DNA from: Marinicella sediminis
Lineage (GTDB): Bacteria; Pseudomonadota; Gammaproteobacteria; Xanthomonadales; Marinicellaceae
Assembly: GCF_002000055.1 (NCBI RefSeq)
Contig: NZ_MVBD01000002.1
Span: 310,001-374,000, forward strand
Length of the DNA: 64,000 bases
Direction of reading: 5' to 3'
The notes under the pieces were generated by a model. It did no database searches, was not told where the DNA came from, and worked only from the letters and a program-made list of their open reading frames with translations. The position numbers were made by a program, and so were the translations under genes. Positions 27,609 to 35,988 of the stretch are shown piece after piece (within the stretch, counting starts at the first letter, position 1; each line of letters begins with the position of its first letter).

Positions 27609-28148
27609 ATGTATCAGAAAATATTACCTGCAGGCAGTGAAATCCTGATCAGTGAAAGCACCATCGATCAGGCCATCAACGATCTGGCTGCAGAATTGAA
27701 CAGCGATTATGCCGATAAAGAAGTGGCTTTTTTAACCATCATGAATGGAGGGATGATATTTGCATCGGCGTTATCCACCCGTTTGAATATCGACATGGAA
27801 ATGGATTACCTGCAATTATCACGTTATGGGAAAAGTAAAACCGGTGGCCAGTTGGTGTGGAAGTATCAACCTGAAATCAACCTGAAAAATCGCCATGTGA
27901 TCCTTTGTGATGACATTTATGACGAAGGACATACGTTGGAAGCAGCGCACAACTGGTGTATGAAGCAAGGGGCACAATCGACCAGTTCAGTTGTTTTGGT
28001 GCTCAAAGAACATGACCGGACTTATGCAGATTACAAGCCCGATTACGTGGCCCTGAACATTCCGGACCATTATATATTTGGCTACGGCATGGATCTGGAA
28101 GAAAAACTCAGGCAATTGCCAGCCATTTATTACCTGCCGGATGCCTGA
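27609..28148 (+). CDS. hpt: Hypoxanthine-guanine phosphoribosyltransferase
   Basis: Purine salvage: transfers phosphoribose from PRPP to hypoxanthine or guanine. The 179-aa protein has the PRPP-binding loop VILCDDIYDEGHT (97-109) and the early MNGGMIFAS and YLQLSRYG segments of the family. The stop codon overlaps the cdd start (TGATG), so both nucleotide-salvage enzymes are made together. No Shine-Dalgarno is evident before the ATG. It is 67 bases from the divergent peroxiredoxin gene. Confidence 0.93.
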   Translation: MYQKILPAGSEILISESTIDQAINDLAAELNSDYADKEVAFLTIMNGGMIFASALSTRLNIDMEMDYLQLSRYGKSKTGGQLVWKYQPEINLKNRHVILCDDIYDEGHTLEAAHNWCMKQGAQSTSSVVLVLKEHDRTYADYKPDYVALNIPDHYIFGYGMDLEEKLRQLPAIYYLPDA

Positions 28149-28561
28149 TGAAACCATCAATCACAGCACAATTGTATCAGGCAGCCAAACAGGCACAAGA
28201 CAAAGCCTACGCACCTTATTCACATTTTAGGGTGGGCGCTGCAATTCTGGATAATAACCAGCAAATCACGGCTGGTTGCAACGTGGAAAATGCAGCTTAC
28301 CCAATCGGCTGTTGTGCCGAACAGGCAGCGGTGGCACACATGATCATGTCAGGAGGCCAGGCCATTGATCACATCCTGATTGTGGGTGGTGATGGGCAAC
28401 CTTGCCCGCCTTGTGGTGCATGTCGGCAAATCATCTTTGAGCATGGTCACATGGAAACCATGGTTTATCTGGAACAGCCAGACAACCAGGGCAATTTCAC
28501 AGCCAGACCCATCAAGGAATTGTTACCGGATGCTTTTGATCACTCGCAATTGGCAAAATAA
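28148..28561 (+). CDS. cdd: Cytidine deaminase
   Basis: Deaminates cytidine and deoxycytidine to uridines. The 137-aa protein is the short, tetrameric type. Zinc ligands and catalytic glutamate are seen in CAEQAA (C56, E58) and PCGACRQ (C89, C92); FRVGAA and GCNVENAAY are the substrate-binding segments. It overlaps hpt by one base. Its last 22 bases overlap the end of galU on the other strand, so no terminator lies between them. Confidence 0.95.
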   Translation: MKPSITAQLYQAAKQAQDKAYAPYSHFRVGAAILDNNQQITAGCNVENAAYPIGCCAEQAAVAHMIMSGGQAIDHILIVGGDGQPCPPCGACRQIIFEHGHMETMVYLEQPDNQGNFTARPIKELLPDAFDHSQLAK

Positions 28562-29406
28562 TCCCTGACCTGAGACTTCAATGATTGGTTCTGCATGGCC
28601 ACATGCAGGTTGGCCAGTACGAATCCTTCCTGACTGCCACAGTCAAACCGCAAACCTGCCAACTTCACAGCCTGCAATCCTTGCTGTTCCATCAGGTCTT
28701 TAAGGGCATCAGTCAGTTGAATTTCATTGTGACTGTCCATGGCGGTGTTCTTCAGGTATCCAAAAACCGTTTGCGGTAACACATAACGTCCTATCACACC
28801 AAAACGGGATGGCGCCTGTGACAACGCTGGTTTTTCAATGATGTCTAATACCTGACTGACGTTATTATCCCATTGCTGAGGTTCAATTACCCCATAACTG
28901 GATATCCGCTCATCACTGACGGTTTCAACACTGACGGTGGCTTTGCCATTACTTTGAGCTGCTGACAACAAGGCCTGCAAAGGGTTTTCCGTGGCTTGTA
29001 AAAAGTCATCTGCCAACAAAACAGCAAACATTTCATCCTCTTCAATCAGACTTTCAGCCTGTAATACCGCATGTCCAAGACCCAAAGGTTGTCCCTGAGG
29101 AATGAAGACCCTTTGGATGTCAACCGGCAGGGTATCCAACTTTTCAACCAGATGATTTTTACCCTCTGCTTTGAATTTGGCCCGCAAATCAGGCATGGGG
29201 TCAAAATGGTCGCTGATGGCATGCTTACTGGCACTGGTGATGAAAATCAAAGTGGTGATACCAGCCTCCAGGGCCTCTTCAACCGCATATTGGATCAATG
29301 GCTTATCAATGATTGGTAACAATTCCTTGGGTATTGATTTGGTGGCTGGCAAAAACCGGGTTCCCATGCCGCCCACGGGAAAAACCGCTTTGGATATCTT
29401 TTTCAT
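28540..29406 (-). CDS. galU: UTP-glucose-1-phosphate uridylyltransferase
   Basis: Makes UDP-glucose from UTP and glucose-1-phosphate for LPS, capsule and other glycans. The 288-aa protein has the nucleotidyl-transferase start GMGTRFLPATKSIPKELLPI (13-32), followed by VLLADD and the late IQLTDAL and FDCGSQEGF motifs. Length is typical. It is the last gene of the minus-strand envelope group, overlapping the CapD/WbpM-like gene by four bases (ATGA). Confidence 0.95.
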   Translation of the reverse strand: MKKISKAVFPVGGMGTRFLPATKSIPKELLPIIDKPLIQYAVEEALEAGITTLIFITSASKHAISDHFDPMPDLRAKFKAEGKNHLVEKLDTLPVDIQRVFIPQGQPLGLGHAVLQAESLIEEDEMFAVLLADDFLQATENPLQALLSAAQSNGKATVSVETVSDERISSYGVIEPQQWDNNVSQVLDIIEKPALSQAPSRFGVIGRYVLPQTVFGYLKNTAMDSHNEIQLTDALKDLMEQQGLQAVKLAGLRFDCGSQEGFVLANLHVAMQNQSLKSQVRDYFANCE

Positions 29407-31268
29407 GACTGTTTTTGTTCTGTGGTTTGTGGATTAGACTGAATCACCCTGAGTTCATTGCCTTTGAATTCCGGCACCATCTGACCCAGCATTTTTTTCA
29501 GTTGATCCTGTTCAAACCGACGGGCCATTTTAGCAGCTTGCAGGATTTGTTGATTCAGCTGTTCAGGTTGTTGATTGCTGTGTTTGACGGCCCTGATCTT
29601 CTGGGTCTCAGTGGGAATCAATGACTCCATGTCATAGTGCAACTCTTCATAAAGTTTTTCACCTGAGCGCAGCCCGGTGATGCTGATCTTGATTTCGCCG
29701 GCTTTTCCAGACAGTGCAATCATGCGTTCAGCCAGAGACTTGATTTTCACAGGCTGCCCCATGTCCAGCACCAGCACATCGTTGTCATTTTCCAGCACCA
29801 GACTTTGTAAAATCAGCTGGCAAGCCTCTTCAATCGTCATGAAATAACGTTCCATTTTCTCATGCGTCACAGTCAATGGACCGCCAGCTGCGATTTGTTG
29901 TTCAAACAACGGCACCACTGAGCCTGCTGAACCCAGTACATTACCAAATCGAACAGTGAAAAAATCGGTTTGGCTTTGTTGGTTTTTCAATTGGCAGTAC
30001 TTTTCTGCCAGGCGCTTGGTGGCACCCATGACGCTACACGGATTGACCGCTTTATCGGTTGAAATCAGCACCATTTTATCCACAGCGAAATCAGCACAAC
30101 AATCCGCAACATTCTTGGTGCCGATGACGTTGTTCAAATACCCCTCACAAGCATGAGACTCCAGCAACGGGACATGTTTATAGGCCGCCGCATGAAACAC
30201 CACATCGGGCTGGGTTTGTTTGAAAATATGATAGAGGTGAGAATTATTGGTGACATCACATAAATGAGAATGAACCAACAGGTCCATTTCACTCAGGGCT
30301 TTATCCACCAGATAAAGGTTAAACTCTGAATGATCAACAATGCTCAATTGACTGACCCCAAAGCGGGCCAGCTGACGACACAATTCAGAACCTATGGACC
30401 CGCCTCCCCCTGTAACAAGCACTGATTTGTTTTTGATGTATGCCGCCACTCCAGACCAATCCAGCTCGATCTTTTCACGACCTAACAAATCTTCAACAGT
30501 CAAAGGTTGCAATTGATTGACGTTCAGTAAGTGATGATCCTGGTCATCAGGGTCGGGGGCAATGCGGATGGTACAAGCCGTTTCTGCCAGCTGATCAACC
30601 ACCTGCCGGATCAGCGCAGATGAAGGGCGCTGTTTGGCAATCACCACCAGATCTGCCTGCAATTCGGAGACTGTCAGACTCAGGTCCTCCAGACCTGATT
30701 GAATTTTCACCCCCCTCAGGTGTGCTCCCTTGAGTGCTTCGCTGTCATCAATGATGGACAAAACATGACAGGATCGGGTGCTACTGGCATTGCGGATGAA
30801 AGCATCGGCCAAATGGCCGGCTCCGATCACAATCGCACGTGGAATGGTGCTGTTGTTTAAGTTGAAGTACTTGTCTTTCCACAAGCGGTAGGTGATCCTG
30901 GGCCCACCCCACAAAATCAGCAGGATGACCGGATACAACAACAATACACTGCGGGGAATTCCTTCGAGTCGGTTCAGCAGGACAAAGAATAAAGCAATGA
31001 CCAATGTTCCAATGGTGGCTGATTTCACCAAATTGATCAAGTCCGGCATACTGGCAAAGCGCCATAATCCCCGGTACATATTGAACCTGAAACTGACCAA
31101 GCCCTGCAACACCATCACCATCATGATTTCAGCCGACCAAAACACCAAGGGTGGTGAGTCAGGCCAAATGCTGTAGCGGATGAAAAAACCAGCCATCCAG
31201 GCCAGCCAAACCATCAACAGGTCATGACAAACAACCGCAATTCTCAAATGAAGGACTCGTTTCAGCAT
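29403..31268 (-). CDS. Membrane NDP-sugar dehydratase/epimerase (WbpM/FlaA1/CapD-like)
   Basis: A 621-aa inner-membrane enzyme acting on a UDP-N-acetyl sugar, as the WbpM/PglF group forms a 4-keto-6-deoxy intermediate. Four membrane segments lie in residues 10-125, then a CoA-binding-like Rossmann domain (about 142-250), then the catalytic SDR domain with VTGGGGSIGSEL (285-296), AAYKHVPLLE, STDKAVNPCSVMGATKR and the late GLRSGEKLYEEL. It lies nine bases after a GT4 initiating transferase, the same partnership as WbpL-WbpM in Pseudomonas, and overlaps galU. The exact product is not predictable. Confidence 0.92.
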   Translation of the reverse strand: MLKRVLHLRIAVVCHDLLMVWLAWMAGFFIRYSIWPDSPPLVFWSAEIMMVMVLQGLVSFRFNMYRGLWRFASMPDLINLVKSATIGTLVIALFFVLLNRLEGIPRSVLLLYPVILLILWGGPRITYRLWKDKYFNLNNSTIPRAIVIGAGHLADAFIRNASSTRSCHVLSIIDDSEALKGAHLRGVKIQSGLEDLSLTVSELQADLVVIAKQRPSSALIRQVVDQLAETACTIRIAPDPDDQDHHLLNVNQLQPLTVEDLLGREKIELDWSGVAAYIKNKSVLVTGGGGSIGSELCRQLARFGVSQLSIVDHSEFNLYLVDKALSEMDLLVHSHLCDVTNNSHLYHIFKQTQPDVVFHAAAYKHVPLLESHACEGYLNNVIGTKNVADCCADFAVDKMVLISTDKAVNPCSVMGATKRLAEKYCQLKNQQSQTDFFTVRFGNVLGSAGSVVPLFEQQIAAGGPLTVTHEKMERYFMTIEEACQLILQSLVLENDNDVLVLDMGQPVKIKSLAERMIALSGKAGEIKISITGLRSGEKLYEELHYDMESLIPTETQKIRAVKHSNQQPEQLNQQILQAAKMARRFEQDQLKKMLGQMVPEFKGNELRVIQSNPQTTEQKQS

Positions 31269-31277
31269 ATCGGTATT

Positions 31278-32231
31278 TTACCGTCCCAGCCTTAAAGTTT
31301 TGCTAAAAATAACCACCAACAACAAATAAATGATTGTCACCACAGCCATTTGCTGCCAAACCGGCAGTCCTGTTACCAACACCGCAACCACACAAAACAA
31401 GCCAGTCAGCAAGGCGTATATACATGAAATGGCCCCATGGCTTAAGCCGCTTTTGATGATTCGTTGGTATAAATGAGAAGCATGAGCTTCGGTGATGTTT
31501 TCACCTGCTTTCAGGCGATTGAGCAAAGTGAGCGTGGCATCAGTGATAAAGACCGCATGGATCAATGCCACCTGGTGATAACTGAGCAAACCTGCAGTGA
31601 TGGCCAGAAAAGCCAGCACAGCAAGCAAAAATGCCATTGGCAAACTACCGGAATCACCCATAAACAGTCTTTTCAGCAGCAGGTTGAATATCAGGTATAC
31701 CGATACCACCCCAAGTCCCGAATAAACCAGCTGCGCTTGCGCGAAACCCGGGGGAATCAACCAGGCATAAAACAGCAACACCACCAGGGCATGCAGGCCT
31801 GCCATACCATTGGCCCCATCCATAAAATTAAACAGATTCAACCACCAGATGACAGCCAGTGTCAGGAATAACCAAAATAAACCCGGGGGGTAACCAAAGG
31901 CATACAAACAAGCCAACGCAATCACAAATTGAACCAGCAACCGGGGCTTAAAAGACAAATCGAAGTGGTCATCAGTAAAGCCCAACAAGGCCATCAACAT
32001 CAGCAGATAACCGGGCAGAAATCCGGGTTGTTGCCAAATCAACATGGCGGCGAAAGGCACAAACATCCACAACCCACCTCCTGTGACAGCCCGCCCCTGA
32101 TGCAGACTCCTGCTGGTGGCCTGATCTGTTACCACCCGGCTGGACATAAAGACATACCAGCACAACAGCAGACCCACCACGGCGGTGGTCATCATGGCCA
32201 GAACAAAGGGATTATTCAGATTCCAGTCCAT
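31278..32231 (-). CDS. GT4 polyprenyl-phosphate sugar-phosphate transferase (WecA/WbpL-like)
   Basis: A 317-aa protein with about ten membrane segments that should put the first sugar-1-phosphate onto undecaprenyl phosphate. Family motifs: DDHFD after the third helix, NLFNFMDGANGMAG (magnesium and substrate loop) and FMGDSGSLP. The frame is open to 32297, but that part lies inside lapB; the ATG at 32229-32231 (MDWNLNNPF) gives a sensible N-terminal helix and overlaps the end of lapB by 20 bases. The downstream WbpM-like gene suggests that the sugar is a UDP-QuiNAc/FucNAc type, by analogy. Confidence 0.9.
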   Translation of the reverse strand: MDWNLNNPFVLAMMTTAVVGLLLCWYVFMSSRVVTDQATSRSLHQGRAVTGGGLWMFVPFAAMLIWQQPGFLPGYLLMLMALLGFTDDHFDLSFKPRLLVQFVIALACLYAFGYPPGLFWLFLTLAVIWWLNLFNFMDGANGMAGLHALVVLLFYAWLIPPGFAQAQLVYSGLGVVSVYLIFNLLLKRLFMGDSGSLPMAFLLAVLAFLAITAGLLSYHQVALIHAVFITDATLTLLNRLKAGENITEAHASHLYQRIIKSGLSHGAISCIYALLTGLFCVVAVLVTGLPVWQQMAVVTIIYLLLVVIFSKTLRLGR

Positions 32232-33393
32232 AGATGGGCTTGACCACACCCCAATGTTTACAACTGGGACATTGCCAGTGTAATGAATGGGCGCCAAATC
32301 CGCATTTGCGACAGCGCAGTTTGGGTTTACCTTTGAGTAATTCAGCGATCAACTCTTTGAGCACCTCAAAATAGGCAAAATCATCTTCGATCTCATTCAA
32401 TTTTTGCTCATTCAGTAACAACAAAGCATTCAGACCCTTGAAAGAAGCCCGTTTTTTTAATTGTTGACTGAGGTATTCAGTGGCATATTCATCGCCCCGC
32501 GTACCGGCATAGTAGCTGGCCAGGGTCAACACCGGTGATACTCCATGGTAAGATTCTGTCAAAGACAACAGCTTGTCTTCCAGCAAATCACCCTGCTCAA
32601 GTGCCAGGTAACATTCGGCCATGTCATCAATGAAGATTGGCACAAATGAGTCATCAGCTTCAATGGCTGCAGCATAATGATCAATCGCCTGATGCCATTG
32701 CTCAGCCTGTTGACTTAACCGTGCTGAAATCAAATGTGAACGCACCGCTTTTTTATCGATTCGCAATGCCGAAGCCAGGTATTTCTCTGCCTGATCAGGA
32801 TCTTGTTGATTGACAGAGAGCTCCGCCAGTTCGCAATAGAAATGTCCGATGGGTATCTGCATATTACGATTGGTGGCACTTTGATACCTGCTGGCAGACT
32901 TAATGGCCTGTAACCAATCCTGTTCCTGCTGATATATTTCTACCAGTGAATGCAGTGCTTCAGGGGTGTGCGCTTCAATTTCCACCAATTCGGAAAACAA
33001 CACCTCTGCCCGATCAAGTAAGCCGGCGCTCATGTAATCTTTGCCGATGGCCAGTAAAGCCCGTGTGCGATAACGTTCCGGCAGTTCAGCCTGAGCAATC
33101 AATGCCTGATGTAGTTTGATGGCTCGGTCAACCTCACCTTTGCGACGATAAAGGTTACCCAGCGCCAATTGGGGCTCGAAGGTTTCCTGCGAGGTTTCAG
33201 CCAGTTGAATAAAAACATCAATGGCCTTGTCAGATTCATCATTCAAAAGGTAATTGAGGCCTTTGAAATATCGGTGATTGAGTTGTTCGAATGTTCTTTT
33301 GGTGTTGGCAGCCCGCAAAATGAAAGCCAGATACAGGCCCATTAACACGCCAGCCAGAATGGCCAGTGAAATCCACAACCCAGGAAGACTCAT
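32212..33393 (-). CDS. lapB: Lipopolysaccharide assembly protein LapB
   Basis: LapB (YciM) guides FtsH to degrade LpxC and so balances LPS with phospholipid synthesis. The 393-aa protein has an N-terminal membrane anchor (WISLAILAGVLMGLYLAF), some nine TPR units and a C-terminal rubredoxin-type zinc knuckle, LRCRKCGFGAH followed by WQCPSCKHWG. Length matches E. coli (389 aa). It overlaps lapA by four bases and the next glycosyltransferase by 20 bases. In E. coli lapAB is followed by pyrF; here it is followed by polysaccharide genes. Confidence 0.95.
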   Translation of the reverse strand: MSLPGLWISLAILAGVLMGLYLAFILRAANTKRTFEQLNHRYFKGLNYLLNDESDKAIDVFIQLAETSQETFEPQLALGNLYRRKGEVDRAIKLHQALIAQAELPERYRTRALLAIGKDYMSAGLLDRAEVLFSELVEIEAHTPEALHSLVEIYQQEQDWLQAIKSASRYQSATNRNMQIPIGHFYCELAELSVNQQDPDQAEKYLASALRIDKKAVRSHLISARLSQQAEQWHQAIDHYAAAIEADDSFVPIFIDDMAECYLALEQGDLLEDKLLSLTESYHGVSPVLTLASYYAGTRGDEYATEYLSQQLKKRASFKGLNALLLLNEQKLNEIEDDFAYFEVLKELIAELLKGKPKLRCRKCGFGAHSLHWQCPSCKHWGVVKPIYGLESE

Positions 33394-33707
33394 GGGGTTT
33401 TACTCTGCTCAGTTAATTGTGGGCTTTGGGAGCTTTCAGGCTGTTCAGCCAGGGCCTTGTGATAAGCCCGTTTCCAATACATTTTCCGGCGGTTGGCAGG
33501 CCAGGTCCAATACAACCAGCCAATCAACAACCCAGCCAAAACCCCCAGCGTACCACAAAGTAACAGAGCAAAACCCAAGGGCCAGTTCAGCTCAAACCAA
33601 TACAAATTGATGTTTACATGTCCGGCGTTGAGGCTGCTGACCGCAATGGCGCCAGTGAGTAACAGCAGAACCAGAATCAAAGTGAAGATTTTTTTAAATG
33701 TACTCAT
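33390..33707 (-). CDS. lapA: Lipopolysaccharide assembly protein LapA
   Basis: A 105-aa inner-membrane partner of LapB with two hydrophobic segments (about residues 5-25 and 44-69) and the family signature SLNAGHVNINLYWFELNWPL between them (DUF1049). The charged C-terminal tail lies in the cytoplasm. The stop overlaps the lapB start (ATGA). A TATAAT box lies just 8 bases before the ATG, see the separate entry. E. coli places ihfB and rpsA upstream; here plsC is upstream. Confidence 0.92.
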   Translation of the reverse strand: MSTFKKIFTLILVLLLLTGAIAVSSLNAGHVNINLYWFELNWPLGFALLLCGTLGVLAGLLIGWLYWTWPANRRKMYWKRAYHKALAEQPESSQSPQLTEQSKTP

Positions 33708-33715
33708 GATGATGC

Positions 33716-33745
33716 ATTATATGTTGTTAGCCGGGCTTTAAACAA
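33716..33745 (-). promoter_or_regulatory. Candidate promoter directly before lapA
   Basis: On the minus strand TATAAT (33716-33721) with TTGTTT 18 bases upstream. Only 8 bases separate TATAAT from the lapA ATG, so a transcript from here would have almost no leader. Confidence 0.4.
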
Positions 33746-33776
33746 ACCCATTTAGAAACTGCCCCATTGATTCAAG

Positions 33777-34535
33777 TTAATCAGAGGTCACAACCGTTGT
33801 TTGTTCTTCGGTTAAGCCACTGGCAATGATGTCCTGACAACGGGCAATCAATTGTGCGGTACCCAGCTTCGTAACTTGTTCCACAGGTATGGGTTCATGA
33901 AAGGTCAATCCGATGCGTCCGGGAGTGATCAGCAACCCACCACTTTTTAAAACCTGGTCAGCACCGGCTATGGTGACTGGCAATATGGGTAACTGCAGGT
34001 CCTTAGCCATTCTGAAGGCGCCTTTTTTGAACGGTTTCAGTTGATCCCCACAGCTGCGCGTACCTTCTGGGAAAAAAAACACAGACGTACCATCCACCAG
34101 TTGTTCGCGCGCATTACGCATGGCTTGAATGGAGGCCTGGCGGTTTCTGCGGTCGACATAGATATGACCCATTTTTTCACAGGCAAATCCAACGAAAGGC
34201 ATTTTCCTCAGTTCAATTTTCATCACCCATTTAAAATTCAGGGGTAAATAGCCATAAACCACCAGAATGTCATAGGTGCTTTGGTGGTTGGCAATCACCA
34301 CATAGGATTGGTGAGGCTCAATGTTCGATTGCCCGTTTTTTTCAACCATCACCGGAGTGATCCATAAAATCACTTTCCCCCATGGACGGGCGATGTATTT
34401 ACCGGCAAATTCAGCCGCTCCTAATATCGACAGCAGACTGATGAGCATGGCCACCAGAATGGTGAGCAGCCAGGCAAAAGGATAAACCACCAGCCAAACG
34501 TAAATTTGATAGAAATACAGCATAACTTTCTTCAT
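33777..34535 (-). CDS. plsC: 1-acyl-sn-glycerol-3-phosphate acyltransferase
   Basis: Makes phosphatidic acid by acylating lysophosphatidic acid at the inner membrane. The 252-aa protein has N-terminal hydrophobic helices, the catalytic NHQSTYD (HX4D, H84 and D89) and FPEGTRS (155-161), then PVTIAGAD. ATG 34533-34535 (MKKVMLYF) is preferred to an earlier in-frame start at 34556; MLYF four codons later is also possible, as GAAGAAAG would then be its ribosome site. It stands first in the minus-strand run into lapA-lapB, which fits the coupling of phospholipid and LPS synthesis. Confidence 0.92.
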   Translation of the reverse strand: MKKVMLYFYQIYVWLVVYPFAWLLTILVAMLISLLSILGAAEFAGKYIARPWGKVILWITPVMVEKNGQSNIEPHQSYVVIANHQSTYDILVVYGYLPLNFKWVMKIELRKMPFVGFACEKMGHIYVDRRNRQASIQAMRNAREQLVDGTSVFFFPEGTRSCGDQLKPFKKGAFRMAKDLQLPILPVTIAGADQVLKSGGLLITPGRIGLTFHEPIPVEQVTKLGTAQLIARCQDIIASGLTEEQTTVVTSD

Positions 34536-34542
34536 GTGGCAA

Positions 34543-34571
34543 ATTATAAGCCACATCAGGCACTGATGTTA
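34543..34571 (-). promoter_or_regulatory. Candidate promoter directly before plsC
   Basis: On the minus strand TATAAT (34543-34548) with a weak -35 TAACAT at 17 bases. The -10 is 7 bases from the preferred plsC ATG, so the first base of the start codon could be the transcription start. Confidence 0.45.
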
Positions 34572-34647
34572 CTTAAAAATCCGGACATCTGAATCAAGCC
34601 GCAGGCCTGCTTTATGTGGACCAGGTCACATTGACAGCAAAATCGAT

Positions 34648-34677
34648 GTGACAAGCAGGATTCAAACTTGCTAGAAT
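34648..34677 (+). promoter_or_regulatory. Promoter of the amgK-murU group
   Basis: GTGACA (34648-34653), 18-base spacer, TAGAAT (34672-34677). The predicted start of transcription near 34684 lies after the upstream in-frame ATG at 34676, which supports the later start of the following gene. Confidence 0.5.
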
Positions 34678-34702
34678 GGCTTTCTTTTATTCAGGTAACA
34701 TG

Positions 34703-35005
34703 ATGAAACAGATACTGCCATTGCTGATCCTGTTGTTGCTGACCATTCATGCCCGGGGTGATGTATTACTGATTGAACGGGTGGCTGCAAAAGACCAGGT
34801 CAATTTACCGCAAAAGAGCACCACCATGAATCAGGTGAGGACTGCGTTTGGTGACCCGTTGATGATGTCTGAGCCAGTGGGCAATCCGCCCATCACCCGT
34901 TGGGAATATGCCGATTTTGTGGTTTATTTTGAACATCAGCACGTGATCACCACAGTGCTTAAAAAATCAAAAACCACAGAATCAGGACCCCGGCCTAAAC
35001 AATAA
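34703..35005 (+). CDS. Small secreted protein of unknown function upstream of amgK
   Basis: A 100-aa protein with a signal peptide (MKQILPLLILLLLTIHARG). The mature part, about 80 residues, has the pattern MNQVRTAFGDPLMMSEPVGNP then ITRWEYADFVVYFEH, which recalls SmpA/BamE-like folds where V..FG.P is followed by W.Y..F.V.F; it lacks a lipobox cysteine. AGG lies seven bases before ATG 34703. It ends five bases before amgK and is probably in the same transcript, hinting at an envelope or cell-wall role. I do not know a named family. Confidence 0.7.
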   Translation: MKQILPLLILLLLTIHARGDVLLIERVAAKDQVNLPQKSTTMNQVRTAFGDPLMMSEPVGNPPITRWEYADFVVYFEHQHVITTVLKKSKTTESGPRPKQ

Positions 35006-35010
35006 AACCA

Positions 35011-35988
35011 ATGTCCCGTTCCGAACAGCTCAGCCAATGGCTGAACCACGTCCTGGAAACCAATGATTTCCGGGTTGAGACCGCTTCCGAGGATGCCAGT
35101 TTTCGACAATATTTCAGGGTCAAATGTGGTGACTTAAGCTACATTGCCATGGACGCACCTCCACAACTGGAAGATTGTCGTCCTTTTGTTAAAGTTCAAG
35201 CCATCCTGCAACAACATCAGGTCCATGTACCATTGATCAAAGCCCATGATGAAGTAATGGGATTCATGTTGCTCACAGATTTTGGCCATCAGCTTTATCT
35301 GGACCTGCTCAATGAGAGCAACTACCACGCCATGTATGCCATGGCGATCGATGAACTGGTCATCCTGCAATCTGCCCCGGTGGATGCCATACCTGCTTAT
35401 GACCGACCATTATTAAGCACTGAACTGAATTTATTTTCAGAGTGGTTCATTGGACACCACCTGAATCATCAATTGACCGAACAGCAACAACTCATCGTCC
35501 AACAATTGCATGAATTGCTGATCGACAATGCACTGGCCCAGCCACAGGTGTTTGTGCATCGCGACTTTCACTCCAGAAACCTGATGTGGACAGATGATAA
35601 ACCAGGAGTTATCGATTTTCAGGACGCCGTTTGCGGACCGGTCACCTATGACCTCGTTTCTCTTCTGAAGGACTGTTACATTCGTCTGCCTGAACCCACC
35701 GTGGATGATTTGATCAGTTATTATCTGCAACAATCTGGTTTAGCTCATAAGCCGGCCTTTTCCAGAACACAGTTTGTCCGGTGGTTTGACCTGATGGGCC
35801 TGCAACGCCACCTTAAGGCCATCGGTATTTTCAGCCGCCTGAATTACCGGGATGGCAAACCCGGATACCTCAAAGACATCCCGAGAACCATGAGTTATGT
35901 TCAGGATGTGTGTGACTGTTACCCTGAATTGAGCGCGCTCAAACAATTACTGAAAGAAATGTTGCCCACCATCAGGCACCCTGCATGA
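35011..35988 (+). CDS. amgK: N-acetylmuramate/N-acetylglucosamine kinase AmgK
   Basis: Phosphorylates MurNAc at the anomeric position with ATP, part of the Pseudomonas-type cell-wall recycling route that bypasses MurA. The 325-aa protein belongs to the aminoglycoside-phosphotransferase fold: VHRDFHSRNLMW (182-193) is the catalytic loop and GVIDFQDAVCGP (199-210) the metal-binding segment. Four-base overlap with murU, its pathway partner, makes the assignment firm. Length matches known AmgK proteins. Confidence 0.95.
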   Translation: MSRSEQLSQWLNHVLETNDFRVETASEDASFRQYFRVKCGDLSYIAMDAPPQLEDCRPFVKVQAILQQHQVHVPLIKAHDEVMGFMLLTDFGHQLYLDLLNESNYHAMYAMAIDELVILQSAPVDAIPAYDRPLLSTELNLFSEWFIGHHLNHQLTEQQQLIVQQLHELLIDNALAQPQVFVHRDFHSRNLMWTDDKPGVIDFQDAVCGPVTYDLVSLLKDCYIRLPEPTVDDLISYYLQQSGLAHKPAFSRTQFVRWFDLMGLQRHLKAIGIFSRLNYRDGKPGYLKDIPRTMSYVQDVCDCYPELSALKQLLKEMLPTIRHPA

